From: Ectothiorhodospiraceae bacterium
Lineage (GTDB): Bacteria > Pseudomonadota > Gammaproteobacteria > Thiohalomonadales > Thiohalomonadaceae
Assembly: GCA_007125455.1 (NCBI GenBank)
Contig: SLDE01000190.1
Span: forward strand, 1-22,362
DNA length: 22,362 nucleotides
Direction: 5' to 3'
Made by a program: the position numbers and the translations under genes. Positions 15,286-22,362 of the stretch are shown here, piece by piece (position 1 is the first letter of the stretch; every line of letters starts with the position of its first letter). Below the pieces are notes generated by a model. The model was given only the letters and a program-made list of their open reading frames with translations, did no database searches and was not told where the DNA came from.

Positions 15286-15531
15286 TCAATGCGTTGCGAA
15301 ATAGTCTTCCAGCGCCTGTTGATCTAGAAAGTAATGGCAGATCTCAACGCCATCGCTATCGGCCAGCACCGGAACCTTGTGGTCATAGCGAGTTTGCAGC
15401 TGTGGATCCGTGTCGATATCGACACGATGCAGCCGCCCGGCATCGATCAGGGGGGAACGCAACAGCTCCCCGTGCATCGCATCGCACAGGGAGCATTCGC
15501 TGCGGTAGTACAAGACCAGTGGACCAGCCAC
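15286..15531 (-). CDS. Glutaredoxin-like small thiol protein
   Basis: 81 residues, starting with GTG: LVLYYRSECSLCDAMHGELL holds a CxxC active site (Cys13, Cys16) directly after the first beta strand, and HKVPVLADSDGVEICHYF supplies the cis-proline (VPV) and following strand of a thioredoxin fold. The sequence fits the glutaredoxin-like DUF836 family. It may act as a thiol-disulfide oxidoreductase in the cytoplasm; substrate unknown. The GTG (15531-15529) shares one base with the mucD TAG stop (TAGTG), so it is translated with the rpoE-mucD operon. In Pseudomonas, as I recall the locus, mucD is followed directly by lepA, so this gene is an addition between them. Confidence 0.82.
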   Translation of the reverse strand: MAGPLVLYYRSECSLCDAMHGELLRSPLIDAGRLHRVDIDTDPQLQTRYDHKVPVLADSDGVEICHYFLDQQALEDYFATH

Positions 15532-16958
15532 TACTCTTGCGGTATACGCAGGGCAAAGAAGCGTGGGCTAGCGCCACGGATCACCAATACCGGCACCGAG
15601 CTACCCGCCGAGAGTCGCTCTACCTGACGGCGGTAGTCGCGCAGGCTGTTGATCGGGCGATTATTCAGGCGGGTGATCACATCACCACGGTTCAGACCGG
15701 CCGCGGCAGCGGGGCCTTCGGCGATACGCTCGACACGCACCCCACCCTGCTCGACACCCAACGCTTTACGCTCGCTGTCGCTCAGCTCCTTCACCACCAG
15801 CCCGAGACGGTCGGTATCGGGTTCGGTATGGGTTCTGGCCGGTGCCTCGGACTCCTCGTCAGCGGGCAGCTCGGCGATACGCACCTTGAAATTACGGGTT
15901 TTGCCATCCCGCAGCACCCGCACCTCTGCGTCATGGCCGACACGGGCACGCCCAACCAGCGGCGGTAGTGCCGATGAGGTAGCCACTTCACGCCCATTGA
16001 ACTCCAGGATCACATCACCAGGCTGGATCCCGGCCTTGCCTGCCGGTGAGTCGTCCATCACCTGCGCGACCAACGCCCCCATCGGACGCTCCAGGCCGAA
16101 GGATTCGGCCAGGTCGCGGGTAACATCCTGAATCAATACCCCCAACCAGCCACGACTGACCTTGCCATGCTCTTTGAGCTGGGCAACCACATCCTTCACC
16201 ACATCGATAGGAATCGCGAACGAGAGCCCCATGAAACCGCCAGTACGGCTGTAGATCTGGGAGTTGACCCCAACCACTTCACCATCCAGATTGAACAGTG
16301 GGCCACCGGAATTACCCGGATTGATCGCCACGTCGGTCTGGATGAAGGGGACATAGTTTTCGCGCGGCAGACTGCGGCCCAGGGCGCTAACTACCCCGAC
16401 CGACACCGAGTGATCAAAACCAAACGGTGAGCCAATCGCCATCACCCATTCACCCACCTTGAGATCCTCGCTACTGCCCAGCTTGACGTAGGGCAAATCC
16501 GTGGCATCGATCTTTAGCAAGGCAATGTCGCTTTGTTTATCCGTGCCGATCAACTCAGCGACCAACTCACGGCGGTCGCTCAGCCTTACGACGATCTCAT
16601 TGGCTTCTTCCACCACGTGGTTGTTGGTGAGGATGTAGCCGCTGGCATCAATGATAAAGCCGGAACCGAGCGAACGTGCTTCGTGCTCCTGTGGAGGGGC
16701 CTCACCGCCGCGCTCACCAAAGAAATGCTCCAGCAGATCATCCCAGGGACCTCCACGGGGCAGGTCGGGCAGCTCAAACTGGTGGCGTGAACGGGCGCTC
16801 TGGCGCGTCTGGGTGGTGCTGATATTCACCACCGCCGGGCCGTGCGCCTCCACCAGGCGGGTAAACTCGGGCAGGTCACGGGCATTTAGCGATGTGACCA
16901 GCATCATCAGGGCAGCGCCCAACAACATCGCGTAGCTTGAACTTGGCATCTTCATCAT
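15531..16958 (-). CDS. mucD: DegP/DegQ-type periplasmic serine protease MucD
   Basis: 475 residues. An N-terminal signal peptide (about 1-26, hydrophobic MLLGAALMMLVTSLNA) leads to a trypsin-like domain with the triad His114 (LTNNHVV), Asp144 (SDIALLKI) and Ser217 (GNSGGPL), followed by two PDZ domains (about 275-365, starting at GWLGVLIQDV, and 390-470, with GVRVERIAEGPAAAAGL). This is the HtrA/Do protease family; placement after rseC identifies it as MucD. It degrades or refolds damaged periplasmic proteins and, in Pseudomonas, dampens AlgU signalling. ATG 16958 is followed by a second ATG at 16955; GGATGG lies upstream. The gene begins 3 nt after the rseC stop. Confidence 0.94.
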   Translation of the reverse strand: MMKMPSSSYAMLLGAALMMLVTSLNARDLPEFTRLVEAHGPAVVNISTTQTRQSARSRHQFELPDLPRGGPWDDLLEHFFGERGGEAPPQEHEARSLGSGFIIDASGYILTNNHVVEEANEIVVRLSDRRELVAELIGTDKQSDIALLKIDATDLPYVKLGSSEDLKVGEWVMAIGSPFGFDHSVSVGVVSALGRSLPRENYVPFIQTDVAINPGNSGGPLFNLDGEVVGVNSQIYSRTGGFMGLSFAIPIDVVKDVVAQLKEHGKVSRGWLGVLIQDVTRDLAESFGLERPMGALVAQVMDDSPAGKAGIQPGDVILEFNGREVATSSALPPLVGRARVGHDAEVRVLRDGKTRNFKVRIAELPADEESEAPARTHTEPDTDRLGLVVKELSDSERKALGVEQGGVRVERIAEGPAAAAGLNRGDVITRLNNRPINSLRDYRRQVERLSAGSSVPVLVIRGASPRFFALRIPQE

Positions 16959-16961
16959 TCG

Positions 16962-17462
16962 TTATCCATCCTTAAACTTGTTGGCAGACAGGCCGGTAAG
17001 GTCGATGAGACCCTCCCCGGACTGACGACGCAGGATCTGCGCCATATAGCGCGGATCGGCACTGGCTGATCGATTAAAGCGGCGCAACCACCATAGCCCG
17101 GCAACCAGGCCCAGAACCGCCATGATGATGGTGAGTAGTTCCTGATTGATCAACCATTGGGGAGCCAGGGCCTGCCCCAGCAGCCCGCCACCGAGCATGG
17201 TTAACAGGGGCAGCAGATAAACCGCGAGAGAACCACGAATCAAGGCCCCCTCTTCGATCCCCAGCACGACCTGTTCGCCGGCTTGGGCGTCGATCGGATT
17301 GCGTACCTTCATCTCCTGCATACGCCCACCGAGGACCTGACTCAATGCCCCGGTACCGCAGCCCTTCTTGGCGGCGCAACTGCCGCAACTACTGCGCCGC
17401 TGGGTAGCGACCCAGGCGTAGTCACCCTCGCTACGCAGTACCTGGGCGCTTTCCTCGATCAC
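16962..17462 (-). CDS. rseC: SigmaE factor regulatory protein RseC/MucC
   Basis: 166 residues with a GTG start. An N-terminal cytoplasmic domain carries a cysteine cluster SSCGSCAAKKGCGTG (Cys26, Cys29, Cys35), then two membrane helices (about 78-100, GSLAVYLLPLLTMLGGGLLG, and 108-127, LLTIIMAVLGLVAGLWWL) and a basic tail. This is the RseC/MucC layout. The protein modulates sigma-E activity; related RseC proteins are also linked to Rnf/SoxR-type iron-sulfur systems, and the cysteines may bind a metal. The GTG overlaps the rseB stop by 4 nt (GTGA). Confidence 0.92.
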   Translation of the reverse strand: MIEESAQVLRSEGDYAWVATQRRSSCGSCAAKKGCGTGALSQVLGGRMQEMKVRNPIDAQAGEQVVLGIEEGALIRGSLAVYLLPLLTMLGGGLLGQALAPQWLINQELLTIIMAVLGLVAGLWWLRRFNRSASADPRYMAQILRRQSGEGLIDLTGLSANKFKDG

Positions 17463-18475
17463 GGGCTACTGACCGGGGTCATGGAGCGGGCGATCTGCCT
17501 GACGGTGATCTCCGGCACCTCGCCCAGCACGGTGATCAGGTGGCCATTGTGCAAATGGCCATAGACATTCACGCCACCGATCCGCGATGGCCCGGTGAGC
17601 GGCAGATCCCCTTCATCCAACTGCTCGACAAAGACCGAGACCGAGGCCAAACCGTCGCTGTAGACGTGGTGCTCTACCTGATAGAACTTGTTGGGCAGGA
17701 AGTGACGCCGCTGCACCTTTTGACGGAATCCCGTCGGCAAATCATCAGACTGCCAGGCAGCCGGGGCCCCACCGCTGATACCACGGCGTGGTGGCAGTTG
17801 GCGCTCCAACTCCAATAGCTGATCGTGGTCGCCCACCGAGCTGGGCAGCAGCATCTCTTCCGGGATGCTATCGCGGATCTCCAAACTGGTGAAAAAGAGC
17901 TTTTCCACGATCTCACCCTGCTCATCGAAGACCTCGGAGCGCAGGGGTAGCTTGCTGTGCTCATCCAGCCACAGCCGCTGGCCGTAACGATAGCCATCAC
18001 GCGGGAGAATATTCACCTGGCGCGCCATCATCCCGGCGATGCGATCGCTGTCGGCGAGCTGGATCTGGTAGTGCTTGCCGAGGAAGTCCAGCCTTTCGAT
18101 TGGGATCGCGGTAAATGGGCGCGGTGTACTGGCCTGCTCTACCACAATAGAGCTGTCCTCCGGCAGGATGCAGGTCACCCGGTCGCTGGCGCGAATCACC
18201 TCGCGGGTCTGCCCACTTATCGCGACCAAGCGCTCCACCTCACCGGCATCGCTCACCGAGCGGATGATGCGCATGGTCTGCAGCTGATCGCCCTGCTGAT
18301 AGACAAAGGTGCCAACGTAGCTAAGCTGGTGTACCGCCTGCGCCATCTCTTCGAGCAGGGCGATGGCCTCGTCACTGGTCTGGGCCCAAAGCGTAGCGGA
18401 CCAAAACAGCATTCCGGCCAGCAGCAGGCGCGCTTGCAATTTACTGATTGGAGCCATGACCGACGATGCGAACAT
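17459..18475 (-). CDS. rseB: SigmaE factor regulatory protein RseB/MucB
   Basis: About 338 residues. A signal peptide (hydrophobic LLLAGMLFWSATLWAQ, cleavage near residue 31) precedes the large lipoprotein-sensor-like domain (AVHQLSYVGTFVYQQGDQLQTMRIIRSV, RLWLDEHSKLPLRSEVFDEQGEIVEKLFFTSL) and the smaller C-terminal domain (GGVNVYGHLHNGHLITVLGEVPEITVRQIARSM). RseB/MucB binds the periplasmic part of RseA/MucA and protects it from proteolysis until envelope stress. Start 18475 has GGGA 9 nt upstream and overlaps rseA by 35 nt; ATG 18457 would give a more compact signal peptide with 17 nt overlap but has no visible ribosome binding site. Confidence 0.93.
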   Translation of the reverse strand: MFASSVMAPISKLQARLLLAGMLFWSATLWAQTSDEAIALLEEMAQAVHQLSYVGTFVYQQGDQLQTMRIIRSVSDAGEVERLVAISGQTREVIRASDRVTCILPEDSSIVVEQASTPRPFTAIPIERLDFLGKHYQIQLADSDRIAGMMARQVNILPRDGYRYGQRLWLDEHSKLPLRSEVFDEQGEIVEKLFFTSLEIRDSIPEEMLLPSSVGDHDQLLELERQLPPRRGISGGAPAAWQSDDLPTGFRQKVQRRHFLPNKFYQVEHHVYSDGLASVSVFVEQLDEGDLPLTGPSRIGGVNVYGHLHNGHLITVLGEVPEITVRQIARSMTPVSSP

Positions 18476-19013
18476 AGGGCAACATCCCGTGCATATTAGT
18501 ACTGGAGGAGTACTCGTTATGGTTGACCAGGTAAGGAGCTAGCTGATCGCTGCGCGGCGGGCCACTCACTGGCTGCGCGCTTGGCCGGGAGCTGGCCTGG
18601 GCGACACTCTCCGGCGCCGCCTGCTGAGTGCTGGCCATACTCGCCGGTTGAGCAGGCATGGTGGCACTGTCCGAGTGGTTCATTTGCTGAATGCCGAGGA
18701 TGGCTACCCCGGTGACCGAGGCGGCCAGTGCAACCCCGGCCGCATGGCGCATCAAGCCGCGTGGTGCGCGGCGGGGGGCGAGTATCGCGGGCTCATCTGC
18801 CAGCGTCGCAGCCAGGCGCTGCTGCAGTTGGTCGCCCAGTGTCAGCGAGACCTGCCCATGCATACCCTCACGCATGGTGTGATAGTCGGCCCAACGCTGG
18901 CGCAAACCGGGGTCGTTCAGCAACCGGTCGACCCCCTGTTGCAGGGAACGGCCTTGCAGTTCATCATCGGCCAATGCCGATAGCCATTCGTCTTTATCTG
19001 TGGTTGTGGTCAT
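18441..19013 (-). CDS. rseA: Anti-sigma-E factor RseA/MucA
   Basis: About 190 residues. The cytoplasmic N-terminus (DEWLSALADDELQGRSLQQGVDRLL, then LRQRWADYHTMREGM) is the sigma-binding domain of RseA/MucA; a single membrane helix follows (AAGVALAASVTGVAILGI, about 91-109), then a Ser/Pro/Gln-rich periplasmic tail and a C-terminus YLVNHNEYSSSTNMHGMLPYVRIV like that of MucA. It holds RpoE at the membrane and is released by regulated proteolysis. Start 19013 is chosen because GGAG lies 8 nt upstream; ATG 19040 also has GGAG and would add nine residues. The gene sits directly after rpoE (TAG at 19044-19046). Confidence 0.92.
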   Translation of the reverse strand: MTTTTDKDEWLSALADDELQGRSLQQGVDRLLNDPGLRQRWADYHTMREGMHGQVSLTLGDQLQQRLAATLADEPAILAPRRAPRGLMRHAAGVALAASVTGVAILGIQQMNHSDSATMPAQPASMASTQQAAPESVAQASSRPSAQPVSGPPRSDQLAPYLVNHNEYSSSTNMHGMLPYVRIVGHGSNQ

Positions 19014-19043
19014 CTCTTGTACTCCAGGCGTCTGTCCCATGGT

Positions 19044-19631
19044 CTACGACTCCGACTCCAGCAGGGGTTTAATCTTTGCCTCTATTGCCTCGCGGGCCCG
19101 AAAGATTCGTGAACGAACCGTACCGATCGGGCACTCCATGGCCTGGGCAATTTCTTCATAGCTCATCCCTTCAAACTCCCGCAGGGTGATGGCGGTACGC
19201 AATTCTTCTGGTAGTGCGGCGATAGCATCGTAGATGGCTACCTCGAGCTTATCCCGTTGTACCAGCTGTTCCGGCAGGTCGGTTTCACGCAGCTTGCTGC
19301 TATCCATGTCGTACTGCACCGCATCGGCCGCATCAATGTCGGTATCCGGCGGGCGCCGACTCTGCGCCACCAGGTGGTTCTTGGCCGTATTGATGGCAAT
19401 GCGATACAGCCAAGTGTAAAAGGCGCTATCGCCGCGGAAATTGGCCAGCGCACGGTAGGCCTTGATAAAGGTCTCCTGAGCGATGTCCAGCACCTCATCC
19501 TGATCGCGCACATAGCGCGAAATGAGCTTGATGATGCGCTGTTGATACTTGAGCACCAAGGCATCGAAGGCACGCTTATCACCCTTCTGGACACGCCGCA
19601 CCAGCTCCTGATCGACGTTGCTATCGACCAT
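19044..19631 (-). CDS. rpoE: RNA polymerase sigma factor RpoE/AlgU (ECF, envelope stress)
   Basis: 195 residues. Region 2 is clear in DQELVRRVQKGDKRAFDALV and DIAQETFIKAYRALANFRGDSAFYTWLYRIA, region 4 in LPEELRTAITLREFEGMSYEEIAQAMECPIGTVRSRIFRAREAI. Length and sequence match RpoE/AlgU of gammaproteobacteria. It directs transcription of envelope-stress genes, and the operon order rpoE-rseA-rseB-rseC-mucD supplies its control circuit. AAGGAAGG lies 6 nt before the ATG. A sigma-70 type promoter is visible about 155 nt upstream; a possible RpoE autoregulatory promoter is weak. Confidence 0.96.
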   Translation of the reverse strand: MVDSNVDQELVRRVQKGDKRAFDALVLKYQQRIIKLISRYVRDQDEVLDIAQETFIKAYRALANFRGDSAFYTWLYRIAINTAKNHLVAQSRRPPDTDIDAADAVQYDMDSSKLRETDLPEQLVQRDKLEVAIYDAIAALPEELRTAITLREFEGMSYEEIAQAMECPIGTVRSRIFRAREAIEAKIKPLLESES

Positions 19632-19787
19632 CCGAACCTTCCTTTGGCCTGTGCGGGCTAACCCGTTGCGTTCTCCGGGTACGACAGTGCATCAACATTG
19701 GAGTTTCACTCAACATGTAAAAAGTTTTCCAGTCATCGACCATTCTATGGTAGAACGCACTGTGTGGGAAAATACCATCCATCGCGC

Positions 19788-19817
19788 ATCATACCGGCTC
19801 GCATGGCGGTCACTCAA
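19788..19817 (-). promoter_or_regulatory. Sigma-70 type promoter for the rpoE operon
   Basis: On the minus strand TTGAGT (19817-19812) and TATGAT (19793-19788) are separated by 18 nt and point toward rpoE. Transcription would begin near 19781, leaving a leader of about 150 nt. Within that leader a weak RpoE-like pair, GGAAAAC (19730-19724) and TGAAA (19708-19704) with a 15-nt spacer, could be an autoregulated second promoter, which is customary for rpoE, but it matches the consensus poorly. The 225-nt rpoE-nadB gap also holds a small palindrome TTCTA-TGG-TAGAA (19743-19755). Confidence 0.5.
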
Positions 19818-19856
19818 GCTATTTTAATAAATACAAATGGTTAGCAAGTATTACTT

Positions 19857-21473
19857 ATGTCTGAACAGATATGCAGCGAGGTTTTGGTAATCGGTGCCGG
19901 TGCCGCCGGACTGACGCTGGCACTGCGGCTGGCGAAAAGCATGCAGGTCTGCGTATTGGCCAAGTCCCGTCTGGAAGAGGGCTCCACCTATTACGCCCAG
20001 GGGGGCGTCGCGGCGGTGCTGGACGAGGCCGACTCGGTCGCCTCACACATCGCCGACACCCTCGATGCCGGGGCCGGACTGTGCCACCCGCAGGTGGTGG
20101 ACTATACCGTCAGCCATGGGCGCGCGGCCATCGAGAAGCTCATTGAGCGCGGTGTTCCCTTTACCCGCGATCCAGACGATGGCCACTACCACCTCACCCG
20201 GGAGGGGGGCCACAGCCACCGCCGGGTGATCCATGCTGCCGATGCCACCGGCAAGGCTATCGAAACGACCCTGCTCGCGCAGGCCCGGCAGCACCCGAAC
20301 ATCCAGTTACACGAACGACACATCGCAGTCGACCTCATCAGCCGACGCAAACTGGGGCTGGCGGGGGACAACCGGGTGCTAGGGGCCTATGTACTGGATC
20401 GCGATGCCGATCGGGTCAAGGTATTTCAGGCACGCTCGGTCATTTTGGCCAGTGGCGGGGCGAGCAAGGTCTACCTCTACAGCAGCAACCCGGACATCTC
20501 CACTGGGGATGGCATCGCCATGGCCTGGCGCGCGGGCTGTCGCGTGGGCAACATGGAGTTCAACCAGTTTCATCCCACCTGCCTCTACCACCCCCGGGCC
20601 AAAAGCTTTCTGATCACCGAGGCGGTGCGTGGCGAGGGCGGTGTACTGCGCTTGCCCAACGGCGAACGCTTCATGGAGCGCTTTGATCCCCGTGCCGAGT
20701 TGGCCCCACGCGATATCGTGGCGCGCGCCATCGACCATGAGATGAAACGCCTGGGGGCCGAGTGCCTCTATCTGGACATCAGCCACAAATCCGCCGAGTT
20801 TATCGTCCAGCACTTCCCCACGGTCTACGCCCGCTGCATGGAGTTTGGCATCGATATCACCCGCGAGGGGATCCCGGTGGTCCCTGCCGCCCACTATACC
20901 TGCGGCGGGGTGGTCACCGATCTCCATGGCCGCACCGACCTGCCCGGCCTCTACGCCATCGGCGAGGTGAGCCACACCGGGCTGCACGGGGCCAACCGCA
21001 TGGCCAGTAACTCGCTACTGGAATGTCTGGTGTTTGGTGAGGCTGCCGCCGCCGACATCGAACAGCAACAGCAGCAAGCCTGGCAACCACACCGCATCCG
21101 ACCCTGGGATGAAAGCCGGGTAACCGACTCCGATGAAGAGGTCGTGGTGGCCCACAACTGGGACGAACTGCGCCGCTTTATGTGGGACTACGTGGGGATC
21201 GTGCGCACCAACAAGCGCCTGGAGCGGGCCAAGCGCCGGGTCGATCTGCTCAATGGCGAGATCCACGAATATTACAGCAACTTCCGAGTCAGCAACGATC
21301 TGCTCGAACTGCGCAATCTGGTTCAGGTGGCCGAGCTGATCATCCGTTCCGCCATGGCGCGCAAGGAAAGCCGCGGGCTGCACTACACCCTCGACTATCC
21401 CGAGCCAAACAACAGCGTGCCGCCCCAGGATACCCTGCTTACACCGTCAGGCTTTAGCGCCCCTCAGGACTGA
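19857..21473 (+). CDS. nadB: L-aspartate oxidase
   Basis: 538 residues, normal for NadB. FAD-binding VLVIGAGAAGLTLALRLA (about 9-26), then STYYAQGGVAAVLDEADS, TREGGHSHRRVIHAADATGKAIE, NMEFNQFHPTCLYHP, FLITEAVRGEGGVLRLPNGERFM, PAAHYTCGGVVTDLHGRTDLPGLYAIGEVSHTGLHGANRMASNSLLE, and a helical C-terminal domain. These are the diagnostic blocks of L-aspartate oxidase, which makes iminoaspartate for quinolinate synthesis in NAD formation. The fold is shared with SdhA. It is divergent from rpoE, as in Pseudomonas. No strong ribosome binding site or promoter is visible upstream; the leader is AT-rich (19821-19856). The last 10 nt overlap the end of ygfX on the opposite strand. Confidence 0.96.
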   Translation: MSEQICSEVLVIGAGAAGLTLALRLAKSMQVCVLAKSRLEEGSTYYAQGGVAAVLDEADSVASHIADTLDAGAGLCHPQVVDYTVSHGRAAIEKLIERGVPFTRDPDDGHYHLTREGGHSHRRVIHAADATGKAIETTLLAQARQHPNIQLHERHIAVDLISRRKLGLAGDNRVLGAYVLDRDADRVKVFQARSVILASGGASKVYLYSSNPDISTGDGIAMAWRAGCRVGNMEFNQFHPTCLYHPRAKSFLITEAVRGEGGVLRLPNGERFMERFDPRAELAPRDIVARAIDHEMKRLGAECLYLDISHKSAEFIVQHFPTVYARCMEFGIDITREGIPVVPAAHYTCGGVVTDLHGRTDLPGLYAIGEVSHTGLHGANRMASNSLLECLVFGEAAAADIEQQQQQAWQPHRIRPWDESRVTDSDEEVVVAHNWDELRRFMWDYVGIVRTNKRLERAKRRVDLLNGEIHEYYSNFRVSNDLLELRNLVQVAELIIRSAMARKESRGLHYTLDYPEPNNSVPPQDTLLTPSGFSAPQD

Positions 21474-21931
21474 GTCCCCGCCTGCGCCGACAAGGCCTCA
21501 CGGCGAGCCTGCTCACGCAGGCGCAACACCAGGCGGCGGTAGTTTTCCTCTCCTAGCGTCTGCGGCGTCAGCAGACAGGCCAGCACCGGAGCCTGCCGGG
21601 CCAAGGGACGCAAGCGCAGAATGGTCAACGCCGGGCTAAGCAGGCTCTCGCGCGCCAGCACCAAGGGCTCACGATTCGGCAGTTGCCACCACTGGCCATC
21701 CTCGTCCCAGTGCAGCAGCACCGATTCGCCACCCAACTCGCCACGCCGCCCCCAGATGCGCCACAGCAAGAGCAACAAGGGCACCGTGGCAAACAGCGCC
21801 GCCCACCAGGGCCACGGCAGCAGCCAAAGCGAATAGAGCGACAATAGAGCAAACAGCAGATAGACCACCTGCAACCAGCGGATGGCCCCGCACTCAAGCC
21901 ACAGGGCAGGCGCGTATCCGTTCGATGACAT
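21464..21931 (-). CDS. YgfX/CptA-like inner membrane protein
   Basis: About 155 residues starting MSSNGYAPALWLECGAIRWL. Two adjacent hydrophobic segments (about 19-36, VVYLLFALLSLYSLWLL, and 38-55, WWAALFATVPLLLLLWRI) are followed by a soluble part with LLHWDEDGQWWQLPNREPLVLARESLLSPALTILRLR and VLACLLTPQTLGEENYRRLVLRLREQ. This is the YgfX family (two helices plus a small beta domain) encoded beside SdhE; the E. coli protein has been described as the toxin CptA affecting cytoskeletal proteins, though that role is debated. ATG 21931 has GGGAG 7 nt upstream and the frame overlaps the sdhE end by 38 nt. A longer in-frame reading into sdhE is not needed. Confidence 0.8.
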   Translation of the reverse strand: MSSNGYAPALWLECGAIRWLQVVYLLFALLSLYSLWLLPWPWWAALFATVPLLLLLWRIWGRRGELGGESVLLHWDEDGQWWQLPNREPLVLARESLLSPALTILRLRPLARQAPVLACLLTPQTLGEENYRRLVLRLREQARREALSAQAGTQS

Positions 21932-22136
21932 CGGCAAACTCCCGCTCTTCCACCGCCACACCGTTGAGCAGATAATCAAACAGCATCGGATCGGGCAGGG
22001 CCAGTAGGCGCTCAAAGATCGCCTTTTGCCGCTCACCCAAGCCATCGTATTCCTGGGCGATGAAGTCCTGCAGGATCAGATCCAGTTCGAGCATCCCCCG
22101 GCGGCAGCGCCAGGCCAGGCGTGACTTGTTTTCCAT
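21894..22136 (-). CDS. sdhE: FAD assembly factor SdhE
   Basis: 80 residues: SRLAWRCRRGMLELDLILQDF contains the RGxxE motif (Arg-Gly-Met-Leu-Glu) essential for SdhE, followed by FERLLALPDPMLFDYLLNG and a short C-terminal helix, the full five-helix fold. SdhE helps covalent attachment of FAD to SdhA (and FrdA). GGGAGG lies 8-9 nt before the ATG. It lies 116 nt downstream of sdhB in the same direction, a direct link to succinate dehydrogenase, and overlaps ygfX downstream. Confidence 0.93.
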   Translation of the reverse strand: MENKSRLAWRCRRGMLELDLILQDFIAQEYDGLGERQKAIFERLLALPDPMLFDYLLNGVAVEEREFADVIERIRACPVA

Positions 22137-22158
22137 GAGATTTGCCTCCCTACAAGCA

Positions 22159-22188
22159 ATGACATGCCCACGACTGGGGCAGTGTCAT
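22159..22188. other. Stem-loop between sdhB and sdhE
   Basis: ATGACATGCCC (22159-22169) pairs with GGGCA-G-TGTCAT (22177-22188), an 11-bp stem with one bulged base and a 7-nt loop. There is no adjacent T-run on either strand, so a simple terminator is not supported. It could modulate read-through or mRNA stability between sdhB and sdhE, or be a protein-binding palindrome for a separate sdhE promoter. Confidence 0.4.
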
Positions 22189-22252
22189 CACTATCGCACG
22201 CCCAGCCACCACATACAGTGAATTCCATAACAGTTGCGGGGATTTTTGCCCG

Positions 22253-22362
22253 CTAAACCTGCCTGTTTAGCATCAGCTTTTTGATCAAGCCAATCGCCCG
22301 TGTCGGGTTAAGCCCCTTGGGACAGACATCGGCGCAGTTCATGATGGTATGGCAACGAAACA
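22253..22362 (-). CDS. sdhB: Succinate dehydrogenase iron-sulfur subunit, C-terminal end (runs off the right edge)
   Basis: The last 35 codons are present: FRCHTIMNCADVCPKGL followed by NPTRAIGLIKKLMLNRQV and a TAG stop. The RCHxIMNC...CPKGLNPTxAI block is the C-terminal [3Fe-4S]/[4Fe-4S] cysteine cluster of SdhB, nearly identical to the E. coli protein's end. SdhB passes electrons from the flavin of SdhA to quinone in complex II. The start of the gene lies outside the window. It precedes sdhE on the same strand. Confidence 0.93.
   Translation of the reverse strand, partial: FRCHTIMNCADVCPKGLNPTRAIGLIKKLMLNRQV

Noticed and set aside
19704..19730. RpoE-type autoregulatory promoter in the rpoE leader
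   Set aside because: GGAAAAC and TGAAA with 15-nt spacing match the GGAACTT / TCTRA pattern poorly; kept only as a remark in the sigma-70 promoter entry.

Overview
The window looks like chromosomal DNA of a free-living gammaproteobacterium of moderately high GC. The right two thirds carry a gene order familiar from Pseudomonas and related gammaproteobacteria: sdhE-ygfX / nadB, then divergently rpoE(algU)-rseA(mucA)-rseB(mucB)-rseC(mucC)-mucD, a small glutaredoxin-like gene, lepA-lepB-DUF4845-rnc-era-recO-pdxJ-acpS. An ArsS-type radical SAM gene and a sulfide:quinone-oxidoreductase-like flavoprotein fit a sulfur- or metal-exposed lifestyle (Chromatiales-like), but the exact taxon cannot be read from this sequence alone.

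Layout from left to right. 1-629 (-): 5' part of arsS, running off the left edge. 630-2040: an accessory patch with a ParD-like/ParE-like toxin-antitoxin pair (+), a 231-bp inverted-repeat element of MITE type placed exactly at the toxin stop codon, and a ccdAB pair (-) behind a promoter with two tandem palindromes. 2149-7323 (-): a two-gene operon of a large membrane c-di-GMP enzyme (CHASE-PAS-PAS-GGDEF-EAL with a C-terminal CZB-like zinc-binding module) and a membrane-anchored mercuric-reductase/lipoamide-dehydrogenase-like flavoprotein. 7469-9728 (-): pdxJ, acpS and the SQR-like gene, overlapping by 4 nt each. 9777-9855: a short hairpin element flanked by a 10-bp direct repeat. 9856-19631 (-): recO, era, rnc, DUF4845, lepB, lepA, Grx-like, mucD, rseC, rseB, rseA, rpoE, mostly overlapping or closely spaced. 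19857-21473 (+): nadB, divergent from rpoE and overlapping ygfX tail to tail. 21464-22362 (-): ygfX, sdhE and the last codons of sdhB.

How the genes fit together. The rpoE cluster is an envelope-stress circuit: sigma factor, anti-sigma factor, its periplasmic protector, an inner-membrane modulator and a periplasmic protease. The lepA-acpS stretch is a housekeeping block for translation, secretion, RNA processing, recombination and cofactor synthesis. sdhB-sdhE-ygfX links succinate dehydrogenase to its flavinylation factor. The parts that stand out are the accessory patch at 630-2150, the c-di-GMP/zinc/disulfide operon, the SQR-like protein that lacks one of the expected redox cysteines, and two small palindromic elements that each abut a stop codon. 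No rRNA, tRNA or CRISPR array was seen.
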